A stretch of 17,444 nt of DNA. Source: Bacteroidales bacterium. Lineage in GTDB: Bacteria; Bacteroidota; Bacteroidia; Bacteroidales; Muribaculaceae. This document shows, piece after piece, positions 7,301-15,231 of this stretch. Each line of letters begins with the position of its first letter. The stretch's first letter is position 1. Under the pieces are notes generated by a model. That model ran no database searches, had not been told where the DNA came from, and was given only the letters and a program-made list of their open reading frames with translations. The position numbers and the translations under genes are program-made. The stretch lies in contig SFER01000042.1 of assembly GCA_004557195.1 (NCBI GenBank), forward strand, positions 1 to 17,444, read 5' to 3'.

Positions 7301-10300
7301 GCGCAAACTCGACAACACCAATTTCGAGACCAGCAACATCGAATACATCGAGTTTTGGATGCTCAACCCGTTCCTCGACCCCGAAAACCCCAACTACGAG
7401 GGCGGCGACCTCTACATCAACCTCGGCGAGGTGAGCGAGGATATCCTCAAAGATGGAATGAAAGCCTACGAGAACGGTAATCCCATCAATGACGACAACA
7501 CCTACATGAAAGAGACCGTGTGGGGACGCGTTTCCACTCAAAACGCTCTCTCCTACGCTTTCGACAACACTTCGGGCGCCCGCAAGAAACAAGACCTCGG
7601 ACTCAACGGACTGAGCACCGAGGAGGAGTTTGCATTCCCCACCTACTCCGACTATGTGGCTCAGCTGCGCACCAAACTCAACCCCACAGCAGTCTCGCAG
7701 ATGGAAACCGACCAGTTCTCGCCGCTCAACGACCCCGCCGGCGACAACTACCACTTCTACCGCGGATACGACTACGACGAGCAGCGCCTCTCGATTCTCG
7801 AGCGCTACAAGCACTACAACGGAGTGGAAGGGAACTCGCTCTCGCCCGAAGATGCCACCGACCGCCTCTATCAGTCGGGGCGCAGTGTACCCGATGTCGA
7901 GGATATCAACAACGACAACACCCTCAACGAATATGAGCGCTATTTCCAATACCACATCTCCATCCGCCCCGAAGACCTCGAAGTGGGACAAAACTACATC
8001 GCCGACAAGCACACCTCGGTGGTGCGTCTTCGCAACGGCAAGGATGCCGAGGTGGAATGGATTCAATTCAAGGTGCCGTTGCGCGAATACGAGAAAACGG
8101 TAGGCTCAATCAACGACTTCTCGACCATCCGCTTTATGCGCATGTTCATGACCGGCTTCAAAAAGACAACCCACTTGCGCTTTGCCACCCTCGAACTCGT
8201 GAGGGGCGAATGGCGCGCATATCAATACAACCTCAACAGCCGCGCCGACACTCCGGCAGAAGGCTCGCTCGACATCAGTTCGGTGAATATCGAGGAGAAC
8301 TACGGCACACAGCCTGTCAACTATGTGCTTCCTCCCGGTGTAACCCGAATCGTAGATTCCGGGCAGGCTCAAGCCACACAACTCAACGAGCAGTCGCTCT
8401 CGCTCAAGGTGAGCAACCTCAAAGCCGGCGACGCCCGCGCTGTGTATCGCAACACCCAACTCGACTTGCGCCTCTACAAGCGCCTGCAGATGTTTGCCCA
8501 CGTTGAAGCGCTCATCAACCGGGAAGGTACCCTCAAAAACGGCGACCTTGCGGTGTTTGTTCGCCTCGGTAGCGACATCAAGCAGAACTACTACGAGTAT
8601 GAAATCCCCCTCACGGTTACACCCGCGGGGAAATACAACACCTACAGCTCCACCGACCAATATGTAGTGTGGCCCGAAGCCAATATGCTCAACTGCGCCA
8701 CAAGCGTGTTTACCAATATCAAACTTGAGCGCAACGCCGCCAAGCGTGCCGATGGCTCCACAGTCACCTTCAACACGGTGTATTCGGGATACGACCCCGA
8801 GCACCCCGCCAACAAGGTGAGCGTGATAGGTAACCCGTCGCTCAGCGATGTGAGGGTGATTCTCATCGGTGTGCGCAACAAATCGAGCATTACACGCGAC
8901 GGAACAGTGTGGATTAACGAATTGCGCGTTACCGACTTCGACGAGCGCGGCGGCTGGGCTGCCAAGGGGAACCTCAACCTCGCCATCAGCGATCTCGCCA
9001 CTTTCAATTTCGGTGCCCACCGCGAGACTGCCGGTTTCGGCTCGGTGGACCAAAGCCTCACCAACCGCCGCACCGACCAACTCGACAAATACAACTTTGC
9101 CGTGCAAACCGACCTCGGTCGCTTCCTCCCCGAGAAGGTGAAACTCAAAGCGCCTATCTACTACTCCTACTCGCGCGAAAAAGTAACCCCCGAATACAAC
9201 CCGCTCGACCAGGATATCAAACTCGACGATGCTCTCGACCTCTGCGAGACTCAGCACGAGCGCGACAGCATCATGGCGTTTGCCGCCGAGGTGCGCACCG
9301 TGGAGAGTTTCAGTATCTCCGGACTTAAATTCGACGTTGTCAGCAAGGTGCCCAAACCTTGGGACCCCGGCAACTTCTCGTTCAGCTACTCCAGCAACAA
9401 GCAACGCTTCTCCGACCCCAATAACGTGTATGAAAACACCAGCGACTACCGCGGCAGTTTCCAATACACCTACTCCCCCTACGTGAAGCCGTTCAAGCCG
9501 TTTGCCGGCATCAAGAGCAAGAAAAAGAGCGCAAAATTTCTCAAAGACTGGGGCTTCAATTACCTCCCCGCCAACATTGCGTTCTACACCAACATTTCCC
9601 GCTACTACTACGAGCAACAAACCCGCTCCGAGGCTGACATCAATGTGCAACTGCCGGTGTCGGTGAGCAAGACTTTCCTCTGGGACCGCCAATTCAACAT
9701 CTCATGGAATTTCACCAAGTCGCTCACAATGTCGTTCAACAGCAACACCACGGCACACATCGAGGAGCCGATGGGCGCAGTGAACAAGAAACTCTTCCCC
9801 GACAAATATGAAAACTGGAAAGACTCTGTGTGGACCAGCATCAAGAACCTCGGTACGCCATGGGCTTACAACCAGACTTTCACAGCATCCTACAAGGCTC
9901 CGTTCAGCCAGATTCCATTCCTCGACTACCTCACAGGCAACGTAACCTACAACGCCACCTACAAATGGGACCGCGGCGCCACAATCGACGATGTGCAGGA
10001 GGGTAACACCATCGTGAGCCAGGCTTCGTGGAATGCCGATTCGCGCATCAATTTCGAGACTCTCTACAACAAGTGGAAATTCCTCAAGGATATCAACACC
10101 CGCTTCTCCAACAGCCGCGGCAATCAACGCGCACGCCAGCCGAAGAAGTTTGAGCGGTCCTACACCCTCAAAGCCGACACCGGTGTGGTTGTAACCCACA
10201 ATTTGAAGGTGAAGAAGGTGAAAATCACCGCCAAAACCACTTCCGGGAAGCCGTATGTGCTCAAGACTCGCATAATCAACGACAAGAGTTTTGAAATCCT

Positions 10301-11798
10301 CAATCGCGGCACCGAAAACATCAAAATCACAGTACTCGAAGACAAGAAAGAGGAGAAGAGCCTGTGGCGCAATGTGGGTGAATACTCGCTTCGCCTGCTC
10401 ATGAGCCCGCGCTCGTTCTCGTTCCGCTACCGCAACACCAAAGCGATGACTATCCCGCAATTCGAGCCTTCAATCGGCGACATTTTCGGGCAGAGCACCC
10501 ACTACGACGCAATGGCTCCGGGTCTCGGATTTGCATTCGGGTTTGAAGGCGAAGACTACCTCGAGAAGATTCGCGAACGCGGATGGCTCAACTGCGACCC
10601 GAACCAAACATCGCCGGCTATCTTCTCCAAGACATCGGAATTTTCATTTGAACTCAACCTCGAGCCAATCAAGGGGTTGAAGATAGTGCTCACAAGCAAC
10701 CGCACCGACAACCGCACCTCGCAGATACAATTCATGTACGACGAGATGCCCACCACCTATTCGGGAAGTTATACCAAGACTCACTGCGCTATTGCCACCG
10801 CACTGGGCAGCTCGTCGGCAGACGACGGCTACCACAGCAACGCATTCGACAAGTTCCTGAGCAATATCCCCACCGTTGCCGACCGCATCGTGGGTCAATA
10901 TCAAGGCTCCACCTACCCCAACAAAGGGTTCCTCTCGGGGACAGCATACGCCAATCAAGCCTTCAGCACCGAAGTGGGTAACGTGAACACTATGGGTAGC
11001 GATGTGCTCATCCCGGCTTTCGTTGCCGCCTATTCGGGCAAAAACGCCGGTTCGATTACCCTCAATCCGTTCCCCGGATTGGCGGATATGATGCCTAACT
11101 GGCGCATCACCTACGACGGGCTGTCGAAGATACCGTTCTTCAGCAAGCACTTCAAATCTGTAACTCTCACCCATGCCTATCAGTGTACCTATTCGGTAGG
11201 CTCCTACTCATCCTATCAGCAGTGGGTGTCGCTCGATGGCAGCGAACGAGGCTTCACACTCGACCAGCAGACACAACGCCCCATCCCGTCGTCGCCGTTC
11301 AACATTTCATCGGTGTCTATCACCGAGAAATTTGCACCGTTGCTCGGTGTGAACGTAACGCTCAAAAACAATATCAATGTGAACACCGAATATCGCGACA
11401 GCCGCACACTCACCCTCAACTCGGCTGCCGGACAGGTGGTGGAAGCCAACACCAAGAGCCTTGTGCTCGGTGCAGGATATAAAATTGCCAATTTCAACAC
11501 ATTCCTCAAGATGAAAGGTTCACAAAAAGGAATCAGCAACGACCTCACTCTCAACCTCGACTTCCAGTTCTCTAATAGCCAGGCGCTGATACGCAACATT
11601 TCCACCAACAGCGCTCAGGCTACAAGCGGAACACGCTCTATCACAATCAATTTCACAGCCAACTATGTGCTGAGCAAGAAGGTTACCGTGGGGGCTTATT
11701 TCGACCACCAAATCAACACACCGCTCATCAGTTCGTCGGCTTACCCGACAACCAACAGCAACTATGGCGTGTCTATCAACCTCTCGCTCGCAAAATAG
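4356..11798 (+). CDS. sprA: T9SS outer-membrane translocon SprA (Sov)
   Basis: SprA/Sov forms the giant single-chain beta-barrel pore (36 strands in the Flavobacterium johnsoniae structure) through which type IX secretion substrates cross the outer membrane. The 2480 residues fit the family (about 2400-2500). A basic start MRKKGSK and a hydrophobic stretch (8-30) make a Sec signal region. It is followed by a proline-rich linker (PPPPP near 38-42). SprA hallmarks recognised include SSYIDDFE (834-841) with a following SPYSWFLASTP, YVLPPGVTRIVD, NEQSLSLKVSNL, YKRLQMFAHVEA, VWINELRVTDFDERGGWAAKG (around 1518) and alternating beta-strand-like sequence to the C-terminus, ending NLSLAK. The frame is intact. 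It follows ruvA by 19 nt. A nearby protease with a T9SS sorting domain is a plausible substrate. Seven A at 4361-4367 cover codons 2-4. Confidence 0.97.
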   Translation: MRKKGSKLGILFYILCGILIYSAYNFYAYGQYTKSTLPPPPPAGDYPAPAKGDSIPMPYPVSRTIPTSYDDITSPGKKAVDLKNPKNITTVAEYDYTTGCYIIRTKIGDMEIATPFMLSSDEYNNVTLRKSMTEYYRQKNAELYANDGKKEFNFLDMQFGLGPLEKVFGPGGLQLKTNGSITLNMGIKSNKTDNPALPVNSRRNTYFDFDQKIQATIAATVGDKMKFNMSYNTDATFEFDSKNLKLAYEGKEDEIIKNIEAGNVSMTTGSSLIKGSTALFGIKTKLQFGKLTATALVSQQNSETQSVSTRGGAQTTSFSINIDNYDQNRHFFLGHFFRDNYDKFAAKLPIVSSGVNITRIEVWVTNKRNNFNESRNFVSFMDMGESTHILNDHWIGNPGIEIPTNDANSLMNEIRTQYPDARNINLVTQALEPLGTYNIDGGRDYEKVEKARLLTSSEYTLNATLGYISLKSALNADEVLAVAYEYTYQGKTYQVGEFSGDVTNTDQSLYLKMLKGTTASPYTPMWDLMMKNVYSLGAYSVQKSNFKLNIKYLSDTTGTEITYLPIQGLNNQTLLQIMNLDRLDKNNQTGSDGYFDFIEGYTIIPSNGKVIFPVVEPFGEWLEKKIDNPAISDKFVFKELYDSTLTVARQMQDKNKYVLTGEYQASSGSQIRLNAMNVPRGSVVVTAGGVTLTENSDYTVDYNMGIVTILNQSIIDAGTSINVSMENQSMFSTQRKTLLGLDLNYQFNKDFNIGATVMHFSERSITEKVAIGSETINNTIWGLNLSYNNKFMWLTNLLGKIPTVNATAPSSVSLTAEFAQLIPHAQKTGSTKGSSYIDDFETTQTGIDLRSPYSWFLASTPYDNSSGALFPEAALSNNTEYGKNRALLAWYYIDRMFTQRNSSSAPGYIKNDEEQQSNLYVREITQRELFPAKELNYGESSTIQTLNLSFYPEERGPYNLDATNIDDNGKLLFPEKRWGGIMRKLDNTNFETSNIEYIEFWMLNPFLDPENPNYEGGDLYINLGEVSEDILKDGMKAYENGNPINDDNTYMKETVWGRVSTQNALSYAFDNTSGARKKQDLGLNGLSTEEEFAFPTYSDYVAQLRTKLNPTAVSQMETDQFSPLNDPAGDNYHFYRGYDYDEQRLSILERYKHYNGVEGNSLSPEDATDRLYQSGRSVPDVEDINNDNTLNEYERYFQYHISIRPEDLEVGQNYIADKHTSVVRLRNGKDAEVEWIQFKVPLREYEKTVGSINDFSTIRFMRMFMTGFKKTTHLRFATLELVRGEWRAYQYNLNSRADTPAEGSLDISSVNIEENYGTQPVNYVLPPGVTRIVDSGQAQATQLNEQSLSLKVSNLKAGDARAVYRNTQLDLRLYKRLQMFAHVEALINREGTLKNGDLAVFVRLGSDIKQNYYEYEIPLTVTPAGKYNTYSSTDQYVVWPEANMLNCATSVFTNIKLERNAAKRADGSTVTFNTVYSGYDPEHPANKVSVIGNPSLSDVRVILIGVRNKSSITRDGTVWINELRVTDFDERGGWAAKGNLNLAISDLATFNFGAHRETAGFGSVDQSLTNRRTDQLDKYNFAVQTDLGRFLPEKVKLKAPIYYSYSREKVTPEYNPLDQDIKLDDALDLCETQHERDSIMAFAAEVRTVESFSISGLKFDVVSKVPKPWDPGNFSFSYSSNKQRFSDPNNVYENTSDYRGSFQYTYSPYVKPFKPFAGIKSKKKSAKFLKDWGFNYLPANIAFYTNISRYYYEQQTRSEADINVQLPVSVSKTFLWDRQFNISWNFTKSLTMSFNSNTTAHIEEPMGAVNKKLFPDKYENWKDSVWTSIKNLGTPWAYNQTFTASYKAPFSQIPFLDYLTGNVTYNATYKWDRGATIDDVQEGNTIVSQASWNADSRINFETLYNKWKFLKDINTRFSNSRGNQRARQPKKFERSYTLKADTGVVVTHNLKVKKVKITAKTTSGKPYVLKTRIINDKSFEILNRGTENIKITVLEDKKEEKSLWRNVGEYSLRLLMSPRSFSFRYRNTKAMTIPQFEPSIGDIFGQSTHYDAMAPGLGFAFGFEGEDYLEKIRERGWLNCDPNQTSPAIFSKTSEFSFELNLEPIKGLKIVLTSNRTDNRTSQIQFMYDEMPTTYSGSYTKTHCAIATALGSSSADDGYHSNAFDKFLSNIPTVADRIVGQYQGSTYPNKGFLSGTAYANQAFSTEVGNVNTMGSDVLIPAFVAAYSGKNAGSITLNPFPGLADMMPNWRITYDGLSKIPFFSKHFKSVTLTHAYQCTYSVGSYSSYQQWVSLDGSERGFTLDQQTQRPIPSSPFNISSVSITEKFAPLLGVNVTLKNNINVNTEYRDSRTLTLNSAAGQVVEANTKSLVLGAGYKIANFNTFLKMKGSQKGISNDLTLNLDFQFSNSQALIRNISTNSAQATSGTRSITINFTANYVLSKKVTVGAYFDHQINTPLISSSAYPTTNSNYGVSINLSLAK

Positions 11799-11824
11799 AT
11801 ATAAACACCTAAAAATCAATTAAT

Positions 11825-13087
11825 ATGTCTAAAATCCATGCCAACTACTGCGGTTATTTCTCTATAAAAAACAGTGATATCGCTTTCCCGGCACCATGGC
11901 AGCCTGTTGTGGAATCGGAAAGAGACATTGCGGAATACAAGCAATACTACTACCCCGAATTTGTCGATTTCTCGCTCGGAAGCAACACAAACGGGTGCCG
12001 CCGCTACCGCCTCACTCCCGCAGAGAGCAATATCACGGTAACTCTTAAATTCGCTCCGGTGGAAATCACTGTGAAGCGAATCACCGCCTACATCATGCCT
12101 CACGACATATTGATTTACGCCATAGAGACCGAAGCCGAGGCTGACGACCTCAACACGCTCACCCTAATCACTTCCCACCTCCGCTCTATCTACAACATCG
12201 ACTCAGAGCCGTCGGAGAAAACCGACCTCACCCGCTTTATCGAAACCGCCATTAACCCGGTGAAGGCTCTGTTCACCCACTTCAACGGCACGGAATGTGC
12301 AAGCGGCGACCTGGTGGAGAAAGGGAATAAATTCAAGGTGTTTCAGGTAATCGACACCCCCTTGGAGGAGTTGAGCGCCGAGGAGCGCAAAATAATGCTC
12401 TTTGAATTTGGAACGATGTCGGTTATCGGAGGCTTCAACGCCAACGACATCCATAGCATCACGCAGGAATATATGGAAGAGGTGCTCGACGGCTCCAGCA
12501 TTTCCATCTACAACAACTGGTCGGGAGTCGCCCTGCTCGACTCTTTTACCATTCTCGCCTGCCAATTCAAGGAGTACAATCTCGACACATGGCTCAACGA
12601 CTATTTCTCGATGATTTACATCCACAACATCTTCATCAAGTTCTATCTGTTCCGCCTCAACGAGCGTTTCCGTGCCGAGAATTGCAACACCGACGCACTT
12701 GGCACAGAATTTGCAATATTTGAGCGCAACTATTGCTTCAAGAAGATTTCCTATAACTTCTTGCCGCTTGAAATCGCTCAAATGATTGACAAAGCACTCG
12801 AAATCAACGAGGAGAAAGAGATTCTATGCCATGAAATCGAACTCGAGAACCAGCGCAACGAGAAGGAGAGCGACAAGCGAATGAACAACCTGCTGTTCTT
12901 CCTCACCTGCATCACTATGTTCTCGACTGTGTGGGATGCCACTTGTCTTTTAGACCAACTTCTCTCCTACGAAGGGGTGATGGGCGACACTGTAACCGGC
13001 TACCGCACATTCTCTTTGGCATTATCTTTGCTTATAGTATTTGTGGCATTCTTTATCTTGCGCCGCAGGAAGGAGAACAAGAAATAA
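11825..13087 (+). CDS. Unrecognised protein with two C-terminal membrane helices
   Basis: I do not recognise this 420-residue protein. There is no signal peptide. Residues 1-310 look soluble and mixed alpha/beta, with aromatic-rich patches (EYKQYYYPEFVDF, 37-49; IYNNWSGVALLDSF, 228-241). A charged, likely coiled-coil helix follows (about 314-352), then TM1 (354-376), a short loop, TM2 (394-412) and a basic tail RRRKENKK. A soluble front, long helix, two C-terminal TMs and basic tail recall the CorA magnesium channel. However, the GMN signature of CorA is absent; the loop reads YEGVMGDTVTGY. CorA-like membership is therefore only a topological idea. The start ATG is 26 nt after the sprA stop with no promoter match between, so co-transcription with sprA is likely. 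Its stop is 3 nt from the convergent protease gene's stop. Confidence 0.8.
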   Translation: MSKIHANYCGYFSIKNSDIAFPAPWQPVVESERDIAEYKQYYYPEFVDFSLGSNTNGCRRYRLTPAESNITVTLKFAPVEITVKRITAYIMPHDILIYAIETEAEADDLNTLTLITSHLRSIYNIDSEPSEKTDLTRFIETAINPVKALFTHFNGTECASGDLVEKGNKFKVFQVIDTPLEELSAEERKIMLFEFGTMSVIGGFNANDIHSITQEYMEEVLDGSSISIYNNWSGVALLDSFTILACQFKEYNLDTWLNDYFSMIYIHNIFIKFYLFRLNERFRAENCNTDALGTEFAIFERNYCFKKISYNFLPLEIAQMIDKALEINEEKEILCHEIELENQRNEKESDKRMNNLLFFLTCITMFSTVWDATCLLDQLLSYEGVMGDTVTGYRTFSLALSLLIVFVAFFILRRRKENKK

Positions 13088-13090
13088 CTC

Positions 13091-13297
13091 TCAGCGATTC
13101 ACCACAAATTTGATGGCGGCACCGCTCGCCACGGCAACATACACCCCCGGGAGCAGATGTCCGACCGGGATTACCGCGGCATCGCTCTCGGCACACATCA
13201 TGCCCGATACGGAATACACCCGCACCGTGCCGGCGGCATTGAGGAGCGATTTGGCGGCGCTGTCGTAGCGGATGGCATCGTGGATTTCCACACCCAT
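13091..13297 (-). other. T9SS type A C-terminal sorting domain of the S8 protease
   Basis: The last 68 or so codons encode VRVYSVSGMM, then VIPVGHLLPGVYVAV and the end IKFVVNR. This matches the Por secretion tail pattern: a strand ending in the G of the 'sG' turn, a LpaGvY strand, and a terminal K-h-V-h-basic motif. In T9SS organisms this domain directs the protein through SprA and is cleaved off by the sortase PorU. It lies after the frameshift, so the current gene product would lack it. Low similarity is expected in this short domain, so the call rests on motif order. Confidence 0.75.
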
Positions 13298-13612
13298 TGT
13301 CGAAGCGAGGCTCAGCACCTTCTCAAGCCCTGCCGCCGAATCGATTTTGCCATAGCCCCATCGCTCGGGATTGGCATCGACGAAAGCGTCGCGCACGGCT
13401 GTGCTCGCAAGTATCTCCTTCACCATCGCCGGGGTGAGTTGCGGATAGGCTTGCAGCCATGTGGCGACAATCCCGGCAACAGCGGGAGTTGCCATCGAGG
13501 TGCCTTGATCCACACCCCACAGATTGGTGCGACCGTCGGCAATACGTTCCTCGACCACCATTTTTCGCATTGCGCCATCGGGCGAAAAGGCTCGGCTGTC
13601 ATAACTGCTGAA

Positions 13613-13716
13613 ACCGCTGATTACCATCCTTCCGGGAGCGCAAATATCGGGGCGCGACACTCCGACCGCTGATTACCATCCTTCCGGGAGCGCAAATATC
13701 GGGGCGCGACACTCCG
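13613..13716. repeat. Exact 52-bp tandem duplication inside the protease gene
   Basis: Positions 13613-13664 and 13665-13716 are identical over 52 bases with no spacer; the flanking bases differ on both sides. The unit encodes the VSRPDICAPGRMVISG region of the protease. Since 52 is not a multiple of three, the second copy shifts the frame and causes early termination. The head-to-tail perfect copies imply a recent event. Confidence 0.97.
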
Positions 13717-15231
13717 CGCGCGTCGGGTCCGTAAGATGAGAAATAACTGATTGCCTCGGGATTGGCATCGTAAGACACCAGCGAATAGCGGTCATCGCCC
13801 AAGATGTTGCTGCAATAGATGCGGCTGTTGTATGCCCCAACGCTGATGGATTTTTCACCGCAAGCCATCGAACTAATCGAACCTTGCGGCGTACCGGGGG
13901 TGTATCCGTCGAGATACAGATATCGGAACACCGAGTTGCTGTCGCTCCACACATTCACGTGTTCCGATTCCGCCGCATTCACCCACAGTGCCACATAGGT
14001 GTTGTTGAAATCGGTGAGCGCGCCCTCGATTTCGATATACACCTCATATTGCCCCTCTACCGGCGATGCCACAGCGGATATGCGTCCACCGAACAGCGAC
14101 GCGAGGGCTGCATCGCAGGCGGAATCAAGCGCCAATTCGGGGGATGAGTCATCGACCACAGCCCGATACAACGGTTTTCCCGATGCATCGACTATCGCTA
14201 TCGTTACCGACAGGGGCTTGTCGCTGTCGCCCCACACATCTATTGCCGTTGCAAAATCTTCACGCCAACGGTTGTCGCACACGAGGGTGCGCAGCGTGTC
14301 CTCGCGCCCGAATGTGTGCGAGATATGTAGGTTGTTATGCCCGGTGTTGCCGGCAGCGAGAAACACGAGCCGCCCCTCCCCTGCCATACGGTCGATAAAC
14401 CGCGCACAGATGTCGTTCTCGTTGTGCGGACCGAGGTAGGAACTGAGGCTGAGGCTCACCACAGCCGGGCGATTGAGCCGCCGTGCCTCGTCGAACACAT
14501 AGGCTATCGCATTGAGCACATTCACATCGGTGAGGTTGCGCGAAGCCACCGCCACAATATCGGCTTCGGGAGCATACCCGTAGTATTTGTTGCCGAAGAA
14601 TGAACCTACCGCCGTGGAAATGGTATGAGTGCCGTGGGAATAATCGATGGTGTCGGCAGTGAGCGTCGGCACATCGGCAGCGCCGTATTCCGAGCCGGGA
14701 AGCGTCTCTCCGTCGATTGTGGGCGGAATGCCGGTGTTGTCATCGGGAAGATACACTTTGAGAAAGCGCGTGTTGCCCGAGGCATCGACAAATTCGGGGT
14801 GGTTGAAATCCACACCGAGGTCGAGTGTGCCGTAAATAACGCCTTTGCCGGTAAACGGACTCTTGCCGGGAGCGTATGATGTGAAATGACGAGAACAGAT
14901 GCGCGAACTGTCGTTCTCCACTCTCAGCCGGCGCGCAAAACTGATGGTGCAAGGAATATTCCGCTCTATCTCGGCTATTCGAGAAAGCGGGATGCGCACG
15001 GTAGCCATCTCACCGGCAACGGCATAGATGGTAACTCCGTAATTGCCAAGCAATTCCAAATCTTCTTTGTTGTCGAGCATCAACACGGCATCGACAGCCC
15101 CGTTTGGAGTGCCGTAGGCTCTTTCCACACCGGGATTCAGCAAGGCAAGCCTCGATTGTGGGGTGAGCACCGCATTGGTGTAAAGCCACATCAGCACGGC
15201 GATAATCATCAATCGGCTCCTCATGAATGCA

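Larger units (their letters stand above)
13091..15224 (-). pseudogene. Subtilisin-family (S8) secreted protease with T9SS tail, frameshifted by a 52-bp duplication
   Basis: Reconstructed, this is a secreted serine protease. The 5' part (15224-13599) holds a signal peptide (MRSRLMIIAVLMWLYTNA), a propeptide-like stretch, catalytic Asp in GTLDLGVDFNH, catalytic His in DYSHGTHT and the oxyanion Asn in AAGN, then a long beta-rich insertion. The frame then runs into a second copy of a 52-bp tandem repeat (13613-13716) and ends after 21 wrong residues. The other frame (to 13091) resumes with FSSYDSRAF, the catalytic Ser in GTSMATP and a C-terminal sorting domain. Removing one 52-bp copy joins both into one frame (701 residues counted from an upstream ATG at 15248). 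As it stands no active enzyme is made. I prefer the ATG at 15224 because the signal peptide starts there; the upstream ATG would overlap the preceding gene. It follows that gene by 8 nt, probably as an operon. Confidence 0.88.

Noticed and set aside
6075..9692. Two very long minus-strand open frames (663 and 528 codons) antisense to sprA
   Set aside because: Both are Val/Glu/Gly/His-rich shadows of the sprA reading frame with no recognisable motif, and sprA itself is unambiguous.
11825..13087. Calling the 420-residue protein a CorA magnesium transporter
   Set aside because: The topology is similar but the GMN signature, required in known CorA proteins, is missing, and the soluble part is not recognisably CorA.
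13599..13661. The tail after ISG in the 5' protease frame (RSVAPRYLRSRK... to the stop) as a natural C-terminus
   Set aside because: It is the second 52-bp copy read out of frame; the proper continuation is present in the neighbouring frame.
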